DNA from: Paulinella micropora
Taxonomy: Eukaryota > Cercozoa > Imbricatea > Euglyphida
DNA length: 41,452 nucleotides
Reading direction: 5' to 3'
NCBI GenBank assembly: GCA_009731375.1
Contig: BJOX01000342.1
Span: forward strand, 609,787-651,238
Shown: piece after piece, positions 17,289 to 26,887 of the stretch
How positions within the stretch are numbered: the first letter of the stretch is position 1
Layout of the letters: every line of letters begins with the position of its first letter
Notes under the pieces: generated by a model
The model's database searches: none
Seen by the model: the letters and a program-made list of their open reading frames with translations, nothing else
Told to the model about the DNA's origin: nothing
Translations under genes and position numbers: made by a program

Positions 17289-18770
17289 ATGCCTACACAA
17301 CACGGAGGCGAACTAGATTTCAGCAAGACTGACTATATCAGTGCTTCGTATCGTTTGAATAAGCTGGCCCCTCGTGAGGGTTCTGGAACCTTTGAGGTCA
17401 CTACTGCTGGCGGACAAGAACGAAGCTTTGACCTTATTAGCCGACCTTTCAATCTCGCTCGGTCTTATTTGAGTTTTACTTATACTATGAGAGCGGCTGG
17501 TGCCAACACTTATTCTAGAATTTTTATGGACTGCCTTTCACAAATTAGCCAGATACAACTTCAAACCCGTAGCGGTGTTTATCTGTGCGACATTAACAAT
17601 CTCAGAACGGTAACTAAGATGCTGTGGAAACCAGAAATGAGTTTGAAGGATTTCCTAGACCTTCCTAACCACGGCGATGCTAGTGGATATGGTTGCATGC
17701 TCCAAAAGTGTAATGCTAACGGCTTGATTAATATCAGTGCTGTTGAAGGAACTAGAACTGCCTTTCGTGCGGCTACAGATGCTGGTAACAATCTTGCCGC
17801 CTCTACTCAGGCTCTATTGCGAGAGCCCGTGATTTCTGCTCGTCGTCACGATGATGCTGCTTTGACTGATGGAACTGGAGCTTTGTCGGCCGTAAATGTT
17901 AATTACAATGAGGCGAAGTATCTTGTTGGAAGTGGAGCGAATGCTGTTTTAGCAATTAATGTTAAAATTCCTTTGCGTATGATTCTCAATACTATTTTCG
18001 CACTTGATAAGACTATTATGTTTCCAGAGATTTTGACTATGCGAATTGTGTGGAGTGCTACTGACAGAACTGGTTATACGGTGACGAATGGTGCTACTAC
18101 TTGTATTAGCACTGCTTATCTTGCCGCACTAAATGCTACCATGCCTATGGCGGTATCTGCTGATGTCACCAATTTTGCCTTGTTTCTTGCGGTTGAAACG
18201 AACCCCGATGTTATTCAATCAATCCAGCAGAAGATTGCTAGCCCCGAAGGTATGAGTTTCAATATTGATTATCCCTATGTTTACAAAAATACTACACAAG
18301 CAAGCACAAGCCAAAACATTATTATGCGATTTGACAGAGGCCACGGTCGCCGTTTGAAGAAGATTTATCACTCTGACACCGAAGAAAGAAAGAACACAGC
18401 CTATGACAACGATAATCGTGCCGCTGCTAAGGTTGTCAATTTTTACACTACTCTGGATGGTTCCCGCCAGCAAGAATTTAACGTTGACACTGCGAGCGAA
18501 GAAGACTATATGTATTTGAAGCCAAAGGTTGAGGGTTCGGCCTTGTTGAATAACGATGTGTATAAATACAATTGGTTCTGGATTGATGCTTGGGATAATA
18601 CCCGCCCGCTATGGAGCAAAGACCAAAATGAAATCAGCGGTTTAAGTCTTGATACTGAGCGACGATGGGAGTTTATTGCGACCACCGCGAATGCCGCCTT
18701 CAACCATTACACTGTGGCAATCACTCAGCGAGAGGTTCAGGTTAAGGCGAATATGATTACGATTTCATAA
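17289..18770 (+). CDS. Major capsid protein (double jelly roll type), intact
   Basis: Intact 493-aa ORF starting MPTQHGGELDFSKTDYISAS. Landmarks: TTAGGQERSFDLISRPFNLARSYLSFTY-type segment near the N-terminus (in part), RIFMDCLSQI, VTKMLWKPEM, an inter-barrel region rich in Ala, NVKIPLRMILNTIFALDKTI, and a C-terminal barrel with GRRLKKIYHS, NFYTTLDGSRQQEF and YNWFWIDAWD (~425-435). Length and the C-terminal signature fit MCPs of polinton-like viruses and adintoviruses. The copy at 29,216-30,697 also has 493 codons before the stop. It lies between penton and fibre-like genes, and a leader hairpin precedes it. This is the best-preserved structural gene here. Confidence 0.85.
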   Translation: MPTQHGGELDFSKTDYISASYRLNKLAPREGSGTFEVTTAGGQERSFDLISRPFNLARSYLSFTYTMRAAGANTYSRIFMDCLSQISQIQLQTRSGVYLCDINNLRTVTKMLWKPEMSLKDFLDLPNHGDASGYGCMLQKCNANGLINISAVEGTRTAFRAATDAGNNLAASTQALLREPVISARRHDDAALTDGTGALSAVNVNYNEAKYLVGSGANAVLAINVKIPLRMILNTIFALDKTIMFPEILTMRIVWSATDRTGYTVTNGATTCISTAYLAALNATMPMAVSADVTNFALFLAVETNPDVIQSIQQKIASPEGMSFNIDYPYVYKNTTQASTSQNIIMRFDRGHGRRLKKIYHSDTEERKNTAYDNDNRAAAKVVNFYTTLDGSRQQEFNVDTASEEDYMYLKPKVEGSALLNNDVYKYNWFWIDAWDNTRPLWSKDQNEISGLSLDTERRWEFIATTANAAFNHYTVAITQREVQVKANMITIS

Positions 18771-18874
18771 GGGTCTTCGCCCCCCTATAACCCCCACCGC
18801 GGAAGTAATATTTAAAAATTTTTAATTTTTTTTATTACAATATACAAAGCTTACACAAAACATTTTTTGAGGTC

Positions 18875-18905
18875 GTAGGTGGTTTTTTGAAAAAAAAGCA
18901 CCTAC
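18875..18905 (+). promoter_or_regulatory. Start-codon hairpin of the fibre-like gene
   Basis: GTAGGTG (18,875-18,881) pairs with CACCTAC (18,899-18,905); ATG is at 18,909. Relative to the MCP leader the fourth stem position is changed on both arms (A-T to G-C), which preserves pairing. TTTTTTTTATTACAATATACA lies upstream at ~18,829-18,846. Confidence 0.7.
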
Positions 18906-18908
18906 AAA

Positions 18909-20159
18909 ATGACCACTCACCAACGAAATTTAGTAGCACAAAATCCCGACGGAGATTTCGTAAATGTCAAAGTCGGCTACGATGGCAATGTTGAAACCAA
19001 TAGTATGAAAACAGCTTTCGGCGAAGCATTGGTCGGTGAATTAACACCAGTTGTTCAGGAGATTTTTCCATACAATATCAATACACGAATATGGACATTA
19101 ACTCAAACTAATGCTACAGTTTCATTTAATGCGAATATGGCTGAATTGAAAACGCAAGCAAACAATACTGCCGATGCCATTTTGTTAAGTAAAAAAAGAA
19201 TTAAATACAGAACTGGTATGGGAGTTTTAGCCCGCTTCACTGCTTTATGGACTACTGATGAAACGAAAGACTACTATTCGTTTATCGGGTTAGGAGATAG
19301 CGGATTGAATGATGGTTTCTATTTCTACAAAGACAAAAACACTGGTATGAATATCGTCCATTGTAAAGGAGGAGTCGGCACTACTATCGCACAAGCGAAC
19401 TGGGATGACCCTTGTAATGGAACCAAAGATATGCCTGCCATTGATTGGACCAAAGGTAATGTATTCCAGATTAAATTTCAATATTTAGGTTTTGGTGCTA
19501 TAAGGTTCTACATTGAAAATCCTGCGACTGGCGAATTCCAGCTAGTCCATATGATTAAATATGCGAATGCTAATACAGGTGTGAGCTTACGAAATACATC
19601 GCTTCCATTTGTCGCACGAATATTTAACAATGGTATTGGAACTGGGGTTCAATCGTTAAAGACTGCGAGTGTTAGTATGTTTATTGAAGGGACTAACAAT
19701 ATAAATGCGAGTATAACGAACGAAGTTGAAGGAACCAAGGCGGCGACTGCCACAGAAGGTCCTGTATTCAGTATTAGGAATAAAGCAGTGTTTGATAGTG
19801 CTGGCGCTAACATAACCAACTATTCAACTGTGTATCCTACATTGATAAGCATCACGAATGAGGATAGCAAAACAATTATCGCAAAATTAGTATTAAATGG
19901 AACATTAACAGGAGCGGGTTTTGCTGATGTTGATACCAAGTATTCTATTGTAGATACAGACTCGAAAGCATCAGCCATCGCTGGGGGAACTACCCTTCTC
20001 AAGCTTTATATTACGAGCGGGTCAAGCCAAATACTCAACCTTAGAAATTATGATATATATCTATCGCCGAGTGATATTCTAACATTTACACAAAAAACAC
20101 TTTCTGGAACTGGCGGTGGAAATGTTAATGTTATAGTTAATTTTATTGAGGATCAATAG
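18909..20159 (+). CDS. Fibre-like structural protein, intact
   Basis: 416 aa. The N-terminus has NPDGDFVNVKVGYDGNVET (~12-30). The core RIKYRTGMGVLARFTALWTT lies at ~97-116, YYSFIGLGD ~122-130, WDDPCNGT ~165-172, and FQYLGFGAIRFYIENP ~189-204. A C-terminal beta-rich part follows (SIRNKAVFDSAGANITNYS, IYLSPSDILTFTQKT). The core resembles, from memory, structural proteins of tailed phages and large algal/protist viruses that share the R-Y-R-x-G-x-G...ARFT and QYLGFG phrases. It is the reference for the three damaged copies at 481, 1,673 and 30,752. No enzyme motif is visible. Always directly after MCP, so a virion surface or receptor-binding role is likely but unproven. Confidence 0.6.
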   Translation: MTTHQRNLVAQNPDGDFVNVKVGYDGNVETNSMKTAFGEALVGELTPVVQEIFPYNINTRIWTLTQTNATVSFNANMAELKTQANNTADAILLSKKRIKYRTGMGVLARFTALWTTDETKDYYSFIGLGDSGLNDGFYFYKDKNTGMNIVHCKGGVGTTIAQANWDDPCNGTKDMPAIDWTKGNVFQIKFQYLGFGAIRFYIENPATGEFQLVHMIKYANANTGVSLRNTSLPFVARIFNNGIGTGVQSLKTASVSMFIEGTNNINASITNEVEGTKAATATEGPVFSIRNKAVFDSAGANITNYSTVYPTLISITNEDSKTIIAKLVLNGTLTGAGFADVDTKYSIVDTDSKASAIAGGTTLLKLYITSGSSQILNLRNYDIYLSPSDILTFTQKTLSGTGGGNVNVIVNFIEDQ

Positions 20160-20176
20160 TAGGGGCAAGCCCCTAC
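20159..20176 (+). terminator. GC hairpin at the fibre gene stop
   Basis: GTAGGGGC (20,159-20,166) pairs with GCCCCTAC (20,169-20,176) with a two-base loop, starting at the last base of the stop codon and followed by AACCCCCTTCGCGG. The tail AACCCCC..CGCGGAAG also follows the MCP stop at 18,770. Confidence 0.6.
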
Positions 20177-20212
20177 AACCCCCTTCGCGGAAGCAAAAAA
20201 AATACAAAGACT

Positions 20213-20488
20213 TTACAAATACTTTTTCAATTCTTCCTTATTTCGGCACCACGGCTGACGGACTAACCATTCAATATATGGTTTGTCAATCTTTGCGATG
20301 TCTTCTATTTTTTTGCCCTTGTATTTTCCGAAATGAAATGTGTCTTTTGGTTGAGATGCTTTTCTCTCTTCAATAGCTTGAATTTCTTCGTGGATTACCT
20401 TTTGAACATCTGCTAGAGAAAACGATTTATTTTTGTTTTCGATTGAGAGTTGTTCAAACTTCTCGCACAGTCCTGTGAGGGTGGCCAT
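20213..20488 (-). CDS. DUF3820-like small protein (91 aa)
   Basis: Intact. The N-terminal helices (LCEKFEQLSIENKNKSFS, DVQKVIHEEIQAIEERK) and the C-terminal motif FHFGKYKGKKIEDIAKIDKP, YIEWLVRQPW match the 95-aa proteins at 3,586 and 34,952 at moderate identity. The extended paralogues at 3,039 and 34,383 share only the C-terminal motif. Convergent with the fibre-like gene (54 bp apart) and divergent from the lipase gene; CTATATAC lies just upstream of its start. Repeated retention of this gene beside polymerase genes suggests a replication or nuclease accessory, but no catalytic signature is seen. Confidence 0.65.
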   Translation of the reverse strand: MATLTGLCEKFEQLSIENKNKSFSLADVQKVIHEEIQAIEERKASQPKDTFHFGKYKGKKIEDIAKIDKPYIEWLVRQPWCRNKEELKKYL

Positions 20489-20558
20489 AGTAGTGTGGTG
20501 TATATAGTAGGTAGTATAAAAAATAAAAAAATTAAATAATTAATATAGGATCCGTGCA

Positions 20559-21226
20559 ATGTCCGAGTGGATTATCTTCGTTAAGGCTTACTCTGCTAAG
20601 CATAACATAAGCTATAAGGAAGCATTGAAAAAAGCTGGTAAAGAATACAGGAAGCAGAAGGGAGGCAGTGCGGAGTTATCTGAGGATGTCTATTTGTCTT
20701 CGTCAGAGAGAAAAGGTGCGGACGGATGGAAGCCAGTCGCCAGCAAAGAAAAATCAACAGTGTATGAAAAAGATGGTAAAGCTATTGTCGCATTTAGGGG
20801 AAGTGTAGATAAGCGAGACTTACTCACAGATGGCGCATTGGTAAAGGGTGTATTAAAAATGACCCCGAAATATAAAGAAGAGCAGAAGTTGGTTAATGAA
20901 GTCATAAAGAAATATGGAAAGGATAATGTAGAGCTGACGGGGCATTCACTAGGTGGCACGATTGCGAAAGACCTGAGCCGACAGACGGGTGTAAGGGCGA
21001 CCACATACAATAAAGGCAGTAGCACAAGAGACCTCATTGAAGGAGTGATTGACAGAGTAGCTGTTAAAGTAAATCCGAAAGGGAAGCGGGCAAAGACTGC
21101 GAAGCTGACCACGAACTACCGAACTAAGTATGACCCCGTTTCATTGTTAGGGGCTACGGCTGTAAATACTAAGTTAGTCAAACCNNNNNNNNNNGAAAAA
21201 AGGAATTCATACAATCAGAAGCTTTA
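20559..21226 (+). CDS. Class-3-type lipase with viral N-terminal module
   Basis: Starts MSEWIIFVKAYSAKHNISYK; the first ~35 residues (W..FVK.Y...N.SYKEALK.A...YR..KGG) form a short module also seen in other large DNA virus proteins. The rest is an alpha/beta hydrolase: AIVAFRGSVDKRDLLTD, then the nucleophile elbow VELTGHSLGGTIAKDL (Ser at ~130), and TKYDPVSLLG, which may supply the catalytic Asp. A 10-N gap (21,185-21,194) interrupts the C-terminus. Downstream frames contain a Lys/Gly-rich tail ending near 21,289 and a GTAAGG/CCTTAC hairpin (21,227-21,244). Viral lipases or phospholipases may help cross host membranes; substrate not deducible. Confidence 0.7.
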
Positions 21227-21306
21227 GTAAGGACAAGCCCTTACAATCCCAAAAAAAAGGGTAAAGGTAAAAAGGCAAAAAATAAATAATCTTTAAAGTT
21301 TTTCAT

Positions 21307-23268
21307 TTAGTATCCAAACGGTCTAGTTTCAATCGCATTGTCTACAATACCTATAATATTTCTTTTAGTGTAAGTAAAGCTGAATATTTTTTCTAAGTAT
21401 TCGCTCGTTATTTTTTTCTGTTGTTTGTCTCTTGTTATCTTGCTGTTTTCTACTATAACAACTTTACCAGATTTTTCAATTCGTTTAGCAATCAATTTTT
21501 CTTCCTGAGTCTTAAGCAACTCTAACAATTCATTCTTGCCGTTTTCAATAAGGTCGTTGTTTTCAATTCCAAGTCCGCAACTAATGACACTTAACATATT
21601 TGGTAAATTTAATGATTTATTGTTTTCATAATTCATACTAAAGCCTTTTACTTGCATACTTGCTTTGCCGTTATCTAAGACATATCCATAACACTTTGGT
21701 CCACCTCCGATAAAGGTCATAATCTTTGCTCCGTGTAGTTCGTCCGTCCATTCGCCTAACAACTTACCCGTTTTGACATCTGTTTCGCCTTTCGTTAAGT
21801 CTGTTGTGTATATGACACTGTCGGTATCGTGGTATAGAACTCTGTTGTCTAGTTTGTCCATCATCTCATATAGTCTAATCCTCGCGTGGCAAGTCGTAAA
21901 TAAAGCAACTACAATATTTGTTTTCACGGGGTCGCTTACCGCATCTTGTTTAAGGTCATAACTCGCTTCTATTATTTTGTCGTTAATAATGTTTATGTTT
22001 ATGTTATCAACTGACTTATCGTTCATTAACTTGTATAAGGTATCTTTGTCTTTTATCATTTTGTTTTGAGTTTTGTTTTGCTTTTCACCAAACTTGCCCC
22101 ACAGGCTATTCAAGCACAACTTAGCAACCGCTCGCCTTCCTGGGTTTTCTTCTATTTTGTTTTCGTCCATCTTAATACCCATCTTGACTTCCATACTATC
22201 AATGTAGTTTCTTTTTTGTTCCTGTGTAATACAGCCATCAGGATATCCGCTTGACTCTTGTTTAACCTTTAAGAAAGTTTTTATGAAATCTTTGAAAAGG
22301 CTACTGCTCTGCTCCTTCCAGTGCCATACCTCATATACCTTAATTANNNNNNNNNNNNNNNNNNNNNNNNNNNNNNNNNNNNNNNNNNNNNNNNNNNNNN
22401 NNNNNNNNNNNNNNNNNNNNNNNNNNNNNNNNNNNNNNNNNNNNNNNNNNNNNNNNNNNNNNNNNNNNNNNNNNNNNNNNNNNNNNNNNNNNNNNNNNTC
22501 CTTCCATTGCCATACCTCATATACCTTAATCAACTTATAGCCTTTGTCTAAGGCCTTGTAGATTTCGGGTGTTGCCCAAGTGCCAGTTATTGTTCGCTCG
22601 TTATCGGTGTGCTTACATTCGGTTTTCTGTTCAGTCATTCCGCACTTGTCGCATAAGTAATACATAAGCTTACCTCTATCAGCCTTAGGTAAAACGGGAT
22701 GGAGTAATTTTCTGGGCGGTAGCATCTTAACCTTAGACACTCCGAAATATTCTCTGTTTATAATTTTGTTTTTCATATCTTTTCTATCGTCATCGTTGTT
22801 CGGTCTTATAATAGTATGGTGCCCGCTAGGGTAGGGGTCATAATACATCACGGTCGGATATAATGAAGATACATCAATGTAGTTCGCATATTCATTGTTG
22901 TGCCGTGCTTTCCAATACAATGTTAGAGCATCCGTTCTACCCCCAAACATCGCCTCTCGCGGGTTCAGCCCTTCTTGTTCAGTAATTCGTTCGTTCGTAT
23001 CTTCCGCTAGGCTTTCACTTGTTTTCATTAATCTCCATTCACATTCCCAGATAGATTCTAGTTTGCTGACTTGTTTGCTTAGTTCTTTTTCTCGTCTCAT
23101 TGTTGCCTTGTATAGTTCGCCCATTGTCTTATTCTTCTTAATATTGATTGTATTACCATTAAAGCACTTTGGGCATCCGTGCCAGAGACAGCAGTGAAAT
23201 TCGTAAGCGGCTTTCGTCTTTTCATCCCAGCCATCTACATACACACGGGATTGACCAAGTTGAAACAT
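21307..23268 (-). pseudogene. polB: PolB-2 polymerase domain (Maverick/adintovirus type)
   Basis: 653-codon ORF with a palm/thumb region unlike PolB-1. It has FHCCLWHGCPKC, REAMFGGRTDAL, motif A DVSSLYPTVMYYDPYPSGH (~129), motif B AKLCLNSLWGKFGE, and motif C YHDTDSVIY (~21,820-21,840). The GGRT, YP-x-GH and LNSLWGKFG phrases are characteristic of Maverick/adintovirus protein-primed polymerases. A 152-N gap (22,347-22,498) is flanked by the same ~32-bp sequence on both sides, so the gap probably hides no real sequence. The ORF start lies downstream of a one-base frame break near 23,275-23,285. Upstream pieces are at 23,444-24,370 and 24,371-25,534. With two in-frame stops and at least one frameshift the gene is dead as assembled. 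Confidence 0.8.
22347..22498. other. 152-bp assembly gap inside PolB-2, flanked by duplicated sequence
   Basis: The ~32 bases before the gap (TCCTTCCAGTGCCATACCTC then ATATACCTTAAT) recur directly after it with two changes. The encoded IKVYEVW.WK is thus duplicated. The gap is most simply an unmerged overlap. Confidence 0.85.
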
Positions 23269-23443
23269 TTTTTCACCTATGTTTAATATCCGTTTGGTCT
23301 AACCTGCTTCTGCAAGCTATCCATTCAACACAAGCCCGAGAGGTAATCCTGTTTTGCTTTTCCGCCTTCAACACAGCAATTGAATTCTCTGGCATAAACT
23401 TAGCCCGATACAAAGCCATAACACAACTCGCAATAGTTGTATA

Positions 23444-24370
23444 TTAAAACGGGTCAATACCGAATTCTAGAAACTGCTTTCTAAAATCCATACATCCCCT
23501 TCTCAATATATCAACATCGCTATGACAGTATTCCGCAATTTCCTTCCGCATATCAAAGGTGTTGTTTCTTTGGCTTTCATACCATTCTAAGAATTCCGCT
23601 CTTTTCTTATCTTTCATCGTGTCGTAGCCATAGGGCTTCTTGTGTGGCATAACACCAACATAATTTTTATTCTTGTCCGTGTTGAAGAAGTGAGGGAAGA
23701 AGCCTTTTTTAAGTTCGTTCAATCCGAATGTTTTAGGAAAATCAGCCAGAGGCATAGTCAAGAAACTGAGACTATCAATGAAGCGGTATTTCTTCAAAGT
23801 CATCATCATTATCTTACCGCCCTGATAAATGACAAATGGTGCCTGCCCGTTATCCACTAACCATTTAAGAATAAACTGACAATCATAACCGCGACTGTTA
23901 TGAGCAATGAATGTAAAGCCGTTGTGCTTAGATTCAAAAGCCCACTTACAGAAATCATCAATGTTCTTATGAATGACGGGTGGTTCCTTAGCATCGTAAT
24001 ACTGACTTTCCGAATGATTAACAATGTGCTCGCCCGTATCCTGTGTCGCTTCAAAGTCAAAGAATATGTATTTCTCTGAAAAAGGTAGTATGTCTTTCTT
24101 CACGATTTCACATTGGGGTTCAAGTTGTTTCAGTTCCTTACAATTACGGCATTTCGCATAACCGCATTTGTGTTCGTCTTTCTTCCTGTAATTAAGACCG
24201 CACGAAAGACATTTCGCTTTGATATCGCAGTTCGTCCTCTTGTGGTTGTTGAAGCAGGCCGTATTTGGAAACTTTCTATTACACGAATAGCAATCAGTCC
24301 AATTGCTTTTATCGTTAATACCCTTACAGTCTTTGGTTTCGCAGATATTACATTTAGATTCGCAGGCATG
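23444..24370 (-). pseudogene. PolB-2 zinc-binding and exonuclease segment
   Basis: Open from 24,370 down to TAA 23,444-23,446. The first ~85 codons are Cys/His-rich (several C-x2-C pairs and N-N-H-K-R), the zinc-binding region typical of this polymerase group. Then come Exo I FFDFEATQDTG, Exo II FIAHNSRGYDCQFIL, the GFFPHFFNTDKNKNYVG phrase diagnostic of Maverick-like polymerases, and Exo III YCHSDVDILRRG. The GTG at 24,101-24,103 is only the first start-like codon, not a real start. After the TAA the same frame stays open with family-like content to about 23,280, so the TAA is a nonsense change rather than a gene end. Confidence 0.75.
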
Positions 24371-25534
24371 TCATTCCATATATCCCCTTAGACATAACTC
24401 ACAGAAGTTCTTTTTTCCTACCATAGACTTCATATTAGTTATCGCATCGTAGTGGTTCTCAGTCTTAAGTATGTAAAGGTTCGTAAGTCGCTCGCCCTTT
24501 TCATTAAGCAGGTCAGTCTTATAAACAATCTTGTCAGGGAATTCAACAATAACCAGATTGTATTTAATGTGGATAGCAAATGTATTNNNNNNNNNNGCTA
24601 AGGTTTTAATTTCAGGAATACCGCACACATCCTGAATGACTTTCGCTTCTTCGTGTAGTTTCAAAGCCATCTCCTCCTGTATCTTTCTTCCCATTAATAT
24701 TGTCTTGTATTTTTTGTGTTTTTCAATTTTTGCTTTTACTACAACAATNNNNNNNNNNGCAATAATTGCTCTGGCTAAGCATATGTTGTCTTTATTATTA
24801 ATTTGAATTACTCCTCTCTTCTTATATACATCCAATTTGTTCAAAATTTGAAGCATCGTTCCGCCAGTCGGCATTTCAACAGATTTCAAAACGAACCTAA
24901 ACTTATCCATATTGGTTCCCTTTTCGTCTGTATAAAGGCTTTCGTTGCTTTGAAATAATGCTGACAGTCTTTCTAAAACATCGCTGACAGAAATCTCGTT
25001 AAGTTTTTTCAAACCCGTAGATACTGCTCCATAGTAATCTACAAACTTGATACTTAGACTCACCATATTGCCTTGTCTCTGTCTTTTAATAAAGTCGTTC
25101 AGTATTATCTCAATAAACTTTACTACATCTTCCATACTGAATGAAGTAAAGTTGCCTCTAATCCTAACCCAATACTGGCTTTCATTAATGCCTAGAATGT
25201 GCTTCTTTCTGTCGACGTGTTTGATTTCGTAGTTTCCGTATCTCATTAAGTCTTTCACCCTTTCTTTTCTTTCTCTCACTTTCGCTTCAAACACTTTCGC
25301 TTCCAAAATAGGAGGTAATGGTGGTGCTACTGGAATGGCATGATGCTCAAAGTAAACAGCACCTCTTACTCGGTTCAAGTAATTTTGGGCAGTTGTATCC
25401 ACCTTATACTTTCTCGTCTTCGGTATTATATACAGCACATCTTGACCCCTGACCCTTTTGATTTCATAATTAATTTTTTGTTCCCTAAATTTGTCCAACC
25501 TATAAGTCTTACCGTTGTAAGTGTGTGTCTCCAT
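24371..25534 (-). pseudogene. PolB-2 N-terminal domain
   Basis: The likely start is ATG 25,532-25,534 (METHTYNGKTYRLDKF), downstream of CCTATATATAC on this strand; the ORF itself is open from 25,615. It has APPLPPILEAKVFEAKVRER, then INNKDNICLARAI, a conserved entry to the polymerase core, and ends CELCLRGYME before TGA 24,371-24,373. The frame continues after the TGA into the zinc-binding segment, so the stop is premature. Two 10-N gaps (24,587-24,596 and 24,749-24,758) interrupt it. The N-terminal layout parallels that of PolB-1 (PPLPP followed by charged helices), which may mean a shared upstream module with exchanged catalytic parts. Confidence 0.65.
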
Positions 25535-25587
25535 AGATTTTCTTTCAGAAAATCGGTTTGTTTGTTCAAACAAACTTGTGTTGGTCA

Positions 25588-25610
25588 GTGTATATATAGG
25601 AAAATATTTT
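25588..25610 (-). promoter_or_regulatory. TATATA promoter of PolB-2
   Basis: On the minus strand: AAAAAATATTTTCCTATATATAC, about 55 bp before ATG 25,534. The TTTTCCTATATATA string is the same as in the plus-strand penton promoter at 16,221-16,234. Confidence 0.55.
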
Positions 25611-25711
25611 TTCAAAAATAAAAATTAATTATCTCAATTGTCTGCCCCGCCGTGGTCCGCCGTGTGCTCCCCGTGTCTATATATACGGGGGGCCCTATGT
25701 TTAGATGGAAA

Positions 25712-25876
25712 TTAGGGCGGGGCGGGCGGTGCTGGCGGGGCGGGCGGGGCTGGCGCGGCCGTGTGCCTGTTTGATTTCATATGTCTTGCTTTGCTACTCC
25801 TATTGATTTCAACTCCACACTCACACTTGAATGTTTTCTTCTTCCAATTCCTTTTCTTTTCTTTTTTGATTTCTAG
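25712..25876 (-). pseudogene. Detached C-x-C-G zinc finger with Pro/Ala tail
   Basis: Open minus-strand frame without a start: basic KKEKKRNWKKKTFK, then CECGVEINRSSKARHMKSNRH and a Pro/Ala-rich tail (PAPPAPPAPP) from a very GC-rich stretch, ending at TAA 25,712-25,714. The finger matches the tail of the GIY-YIG gene at 34,068-34,340 and the 75-aa protein at 7,632. The nuclease part is missing: immediately beyond ~25,877 the sequence becomes plus-strand protease. So this is the stump of a gene cut by a rearrangement. The G+C-rich run 25,641-25,760 is unlike its surroundings. Confidence 0.5.
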
Positions 25877-26727
25877 AACATAAAATAGATGTAGGAAAAG
25901 AAAAGAATGAAGTAAAAAAGAAACTCGCAGAATATTTGGGATTACAAACGGGAACTGGTCTAGAAGATTTGATTAATAAAGTGTTTTCCGTAGAAAACAT
26001 TAAAAAGTATCTAACAAGAAAAGAATGGAGACATTCAATGAGAAAAAAAGATTATGTTAATGCTCTTATAAATAAATATAGAAATGAACAGCAACCAGAG
26101 CAACCGCAACCAGAGCAACCACAGCCAGAGCAACCACAGCCTGAGCCCCAGCAACCACAGACAGAGGAGCCACAGCAACCAGAGCCAGAGCAACCACAGA
26201 CAGACGAGCAACAGCCAGACGAACAAACTGGAGAGGGTCGCGGTTTAATGACTAATGAAATAGATGATATAATGAAAAAATATGGATGGTATCTCGGAGC
26301 AATAGCCAGTGATGAAATCTACAAGTTGAAGCCAGGAAGCAGAAAGCGATACGGATTTATTATGAATTTGGACAATCACAAGCAAGCAGGGTCTCATTGG
26401 ATCGCCGTATGGATAAGTCTAGGTAAAGACAGGAGTGTTGAATTGTATGACCCATTAGCACTTTACGAGCCAACAGAAGACTTTCAACAACAAATGAAAC
26501 GGCTAATAGATAAAAGCCATCCAGATAGTTATTTGTTAATGAAGGTTAATCAAGTAAAACAACAATCAAACACCTCAGACACGTGCGGTTGGCATAGTAT
26601 GAGATTTTTGATGGAGCGAGCAAAAGGTATTAAATTTAAATTTGCCAGTGGCTACATAGACTTAAAAGAAGAAGAAGCAGAAAAATTAAAAGCACAGAAT
26701 GGGTATGGCTTTGACACCTTTATTTGA
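25868..26727 (+). pseudogene. Adenain-like protease, 5'-truncated copy
   Basis: The frame is open from ~25,868 with no ATG at a sensible place. It begins inside the homologue of the 14,849 protease (IDVGKEKNEVKKKLAEYLG matches IDLGINQNEMRKKLADYLG), so about 150 N-terminal codons are lost. A long Pro/Gln/Glu linker (QPEQPQPEQPQ repeats) follows. The catalytic domain is complete: GSHWIAVWISL (His), VELYDPLALYEP (acidic residue), DTCGWHSMRFLMERAK (Cys), ending DTFI at 26,725-26,727. It has no palindromic insert, unlike the 14,849 copy. The truncation coincides with the junction to the zinc finger remnant. Confidence 0.75.
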
Positions 26728-26875
26728 TATTTGTTTCAGACTACGTCTTCAACAAACATCGGGGGCTACGCACTTTTAAGGATTACAATAAGCATTAATT
26801 TTTTTGAAAAAGGAAAAAAACGATGGTTTAGAATAAGTGAGAGTGCGAAAGCGTGAAGCACAATTCTAAACTATC
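26726..26875. repeat. GAT...ATC palindromic elements between protease' and penton'
   Basis: First element 26,726-26,760: GATATTTGTTTC with AACAAACATC, inner AGAC/GTCT around TAC. Second: GATGGTTTAGAAT (26,822-26,834) pairs with ATTCTAAACTATC (26,863-26,875), one mismatch. Same family as 2,926-3,041 and 29,022-29,132. The corresponding interval of the tandem copy (28,151-28,210) lacks them and carries a GTAAGTG hairpin instead. Confidence 0.65.
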
Positions 26876-26887
26876 TATAATATTGCA

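Noticed and set aside
22283-22551. Plus-strand ORFs across the 152-N gap
   Set aside because: They exist only because the Ns are read as open; they are antisense to PolB-2.
25641-25760. GC-rich run as a CpG island or host promoter
   Set aside because: It is explained by Pro/Ala codons of the zinc finger remnant's tail, and no gene starts there.
26035-26226. Minus-strand Trp/Leu-rich ORF
   Set aside because: Antisense of the Pro/Gln linker repeat in the protease copy.
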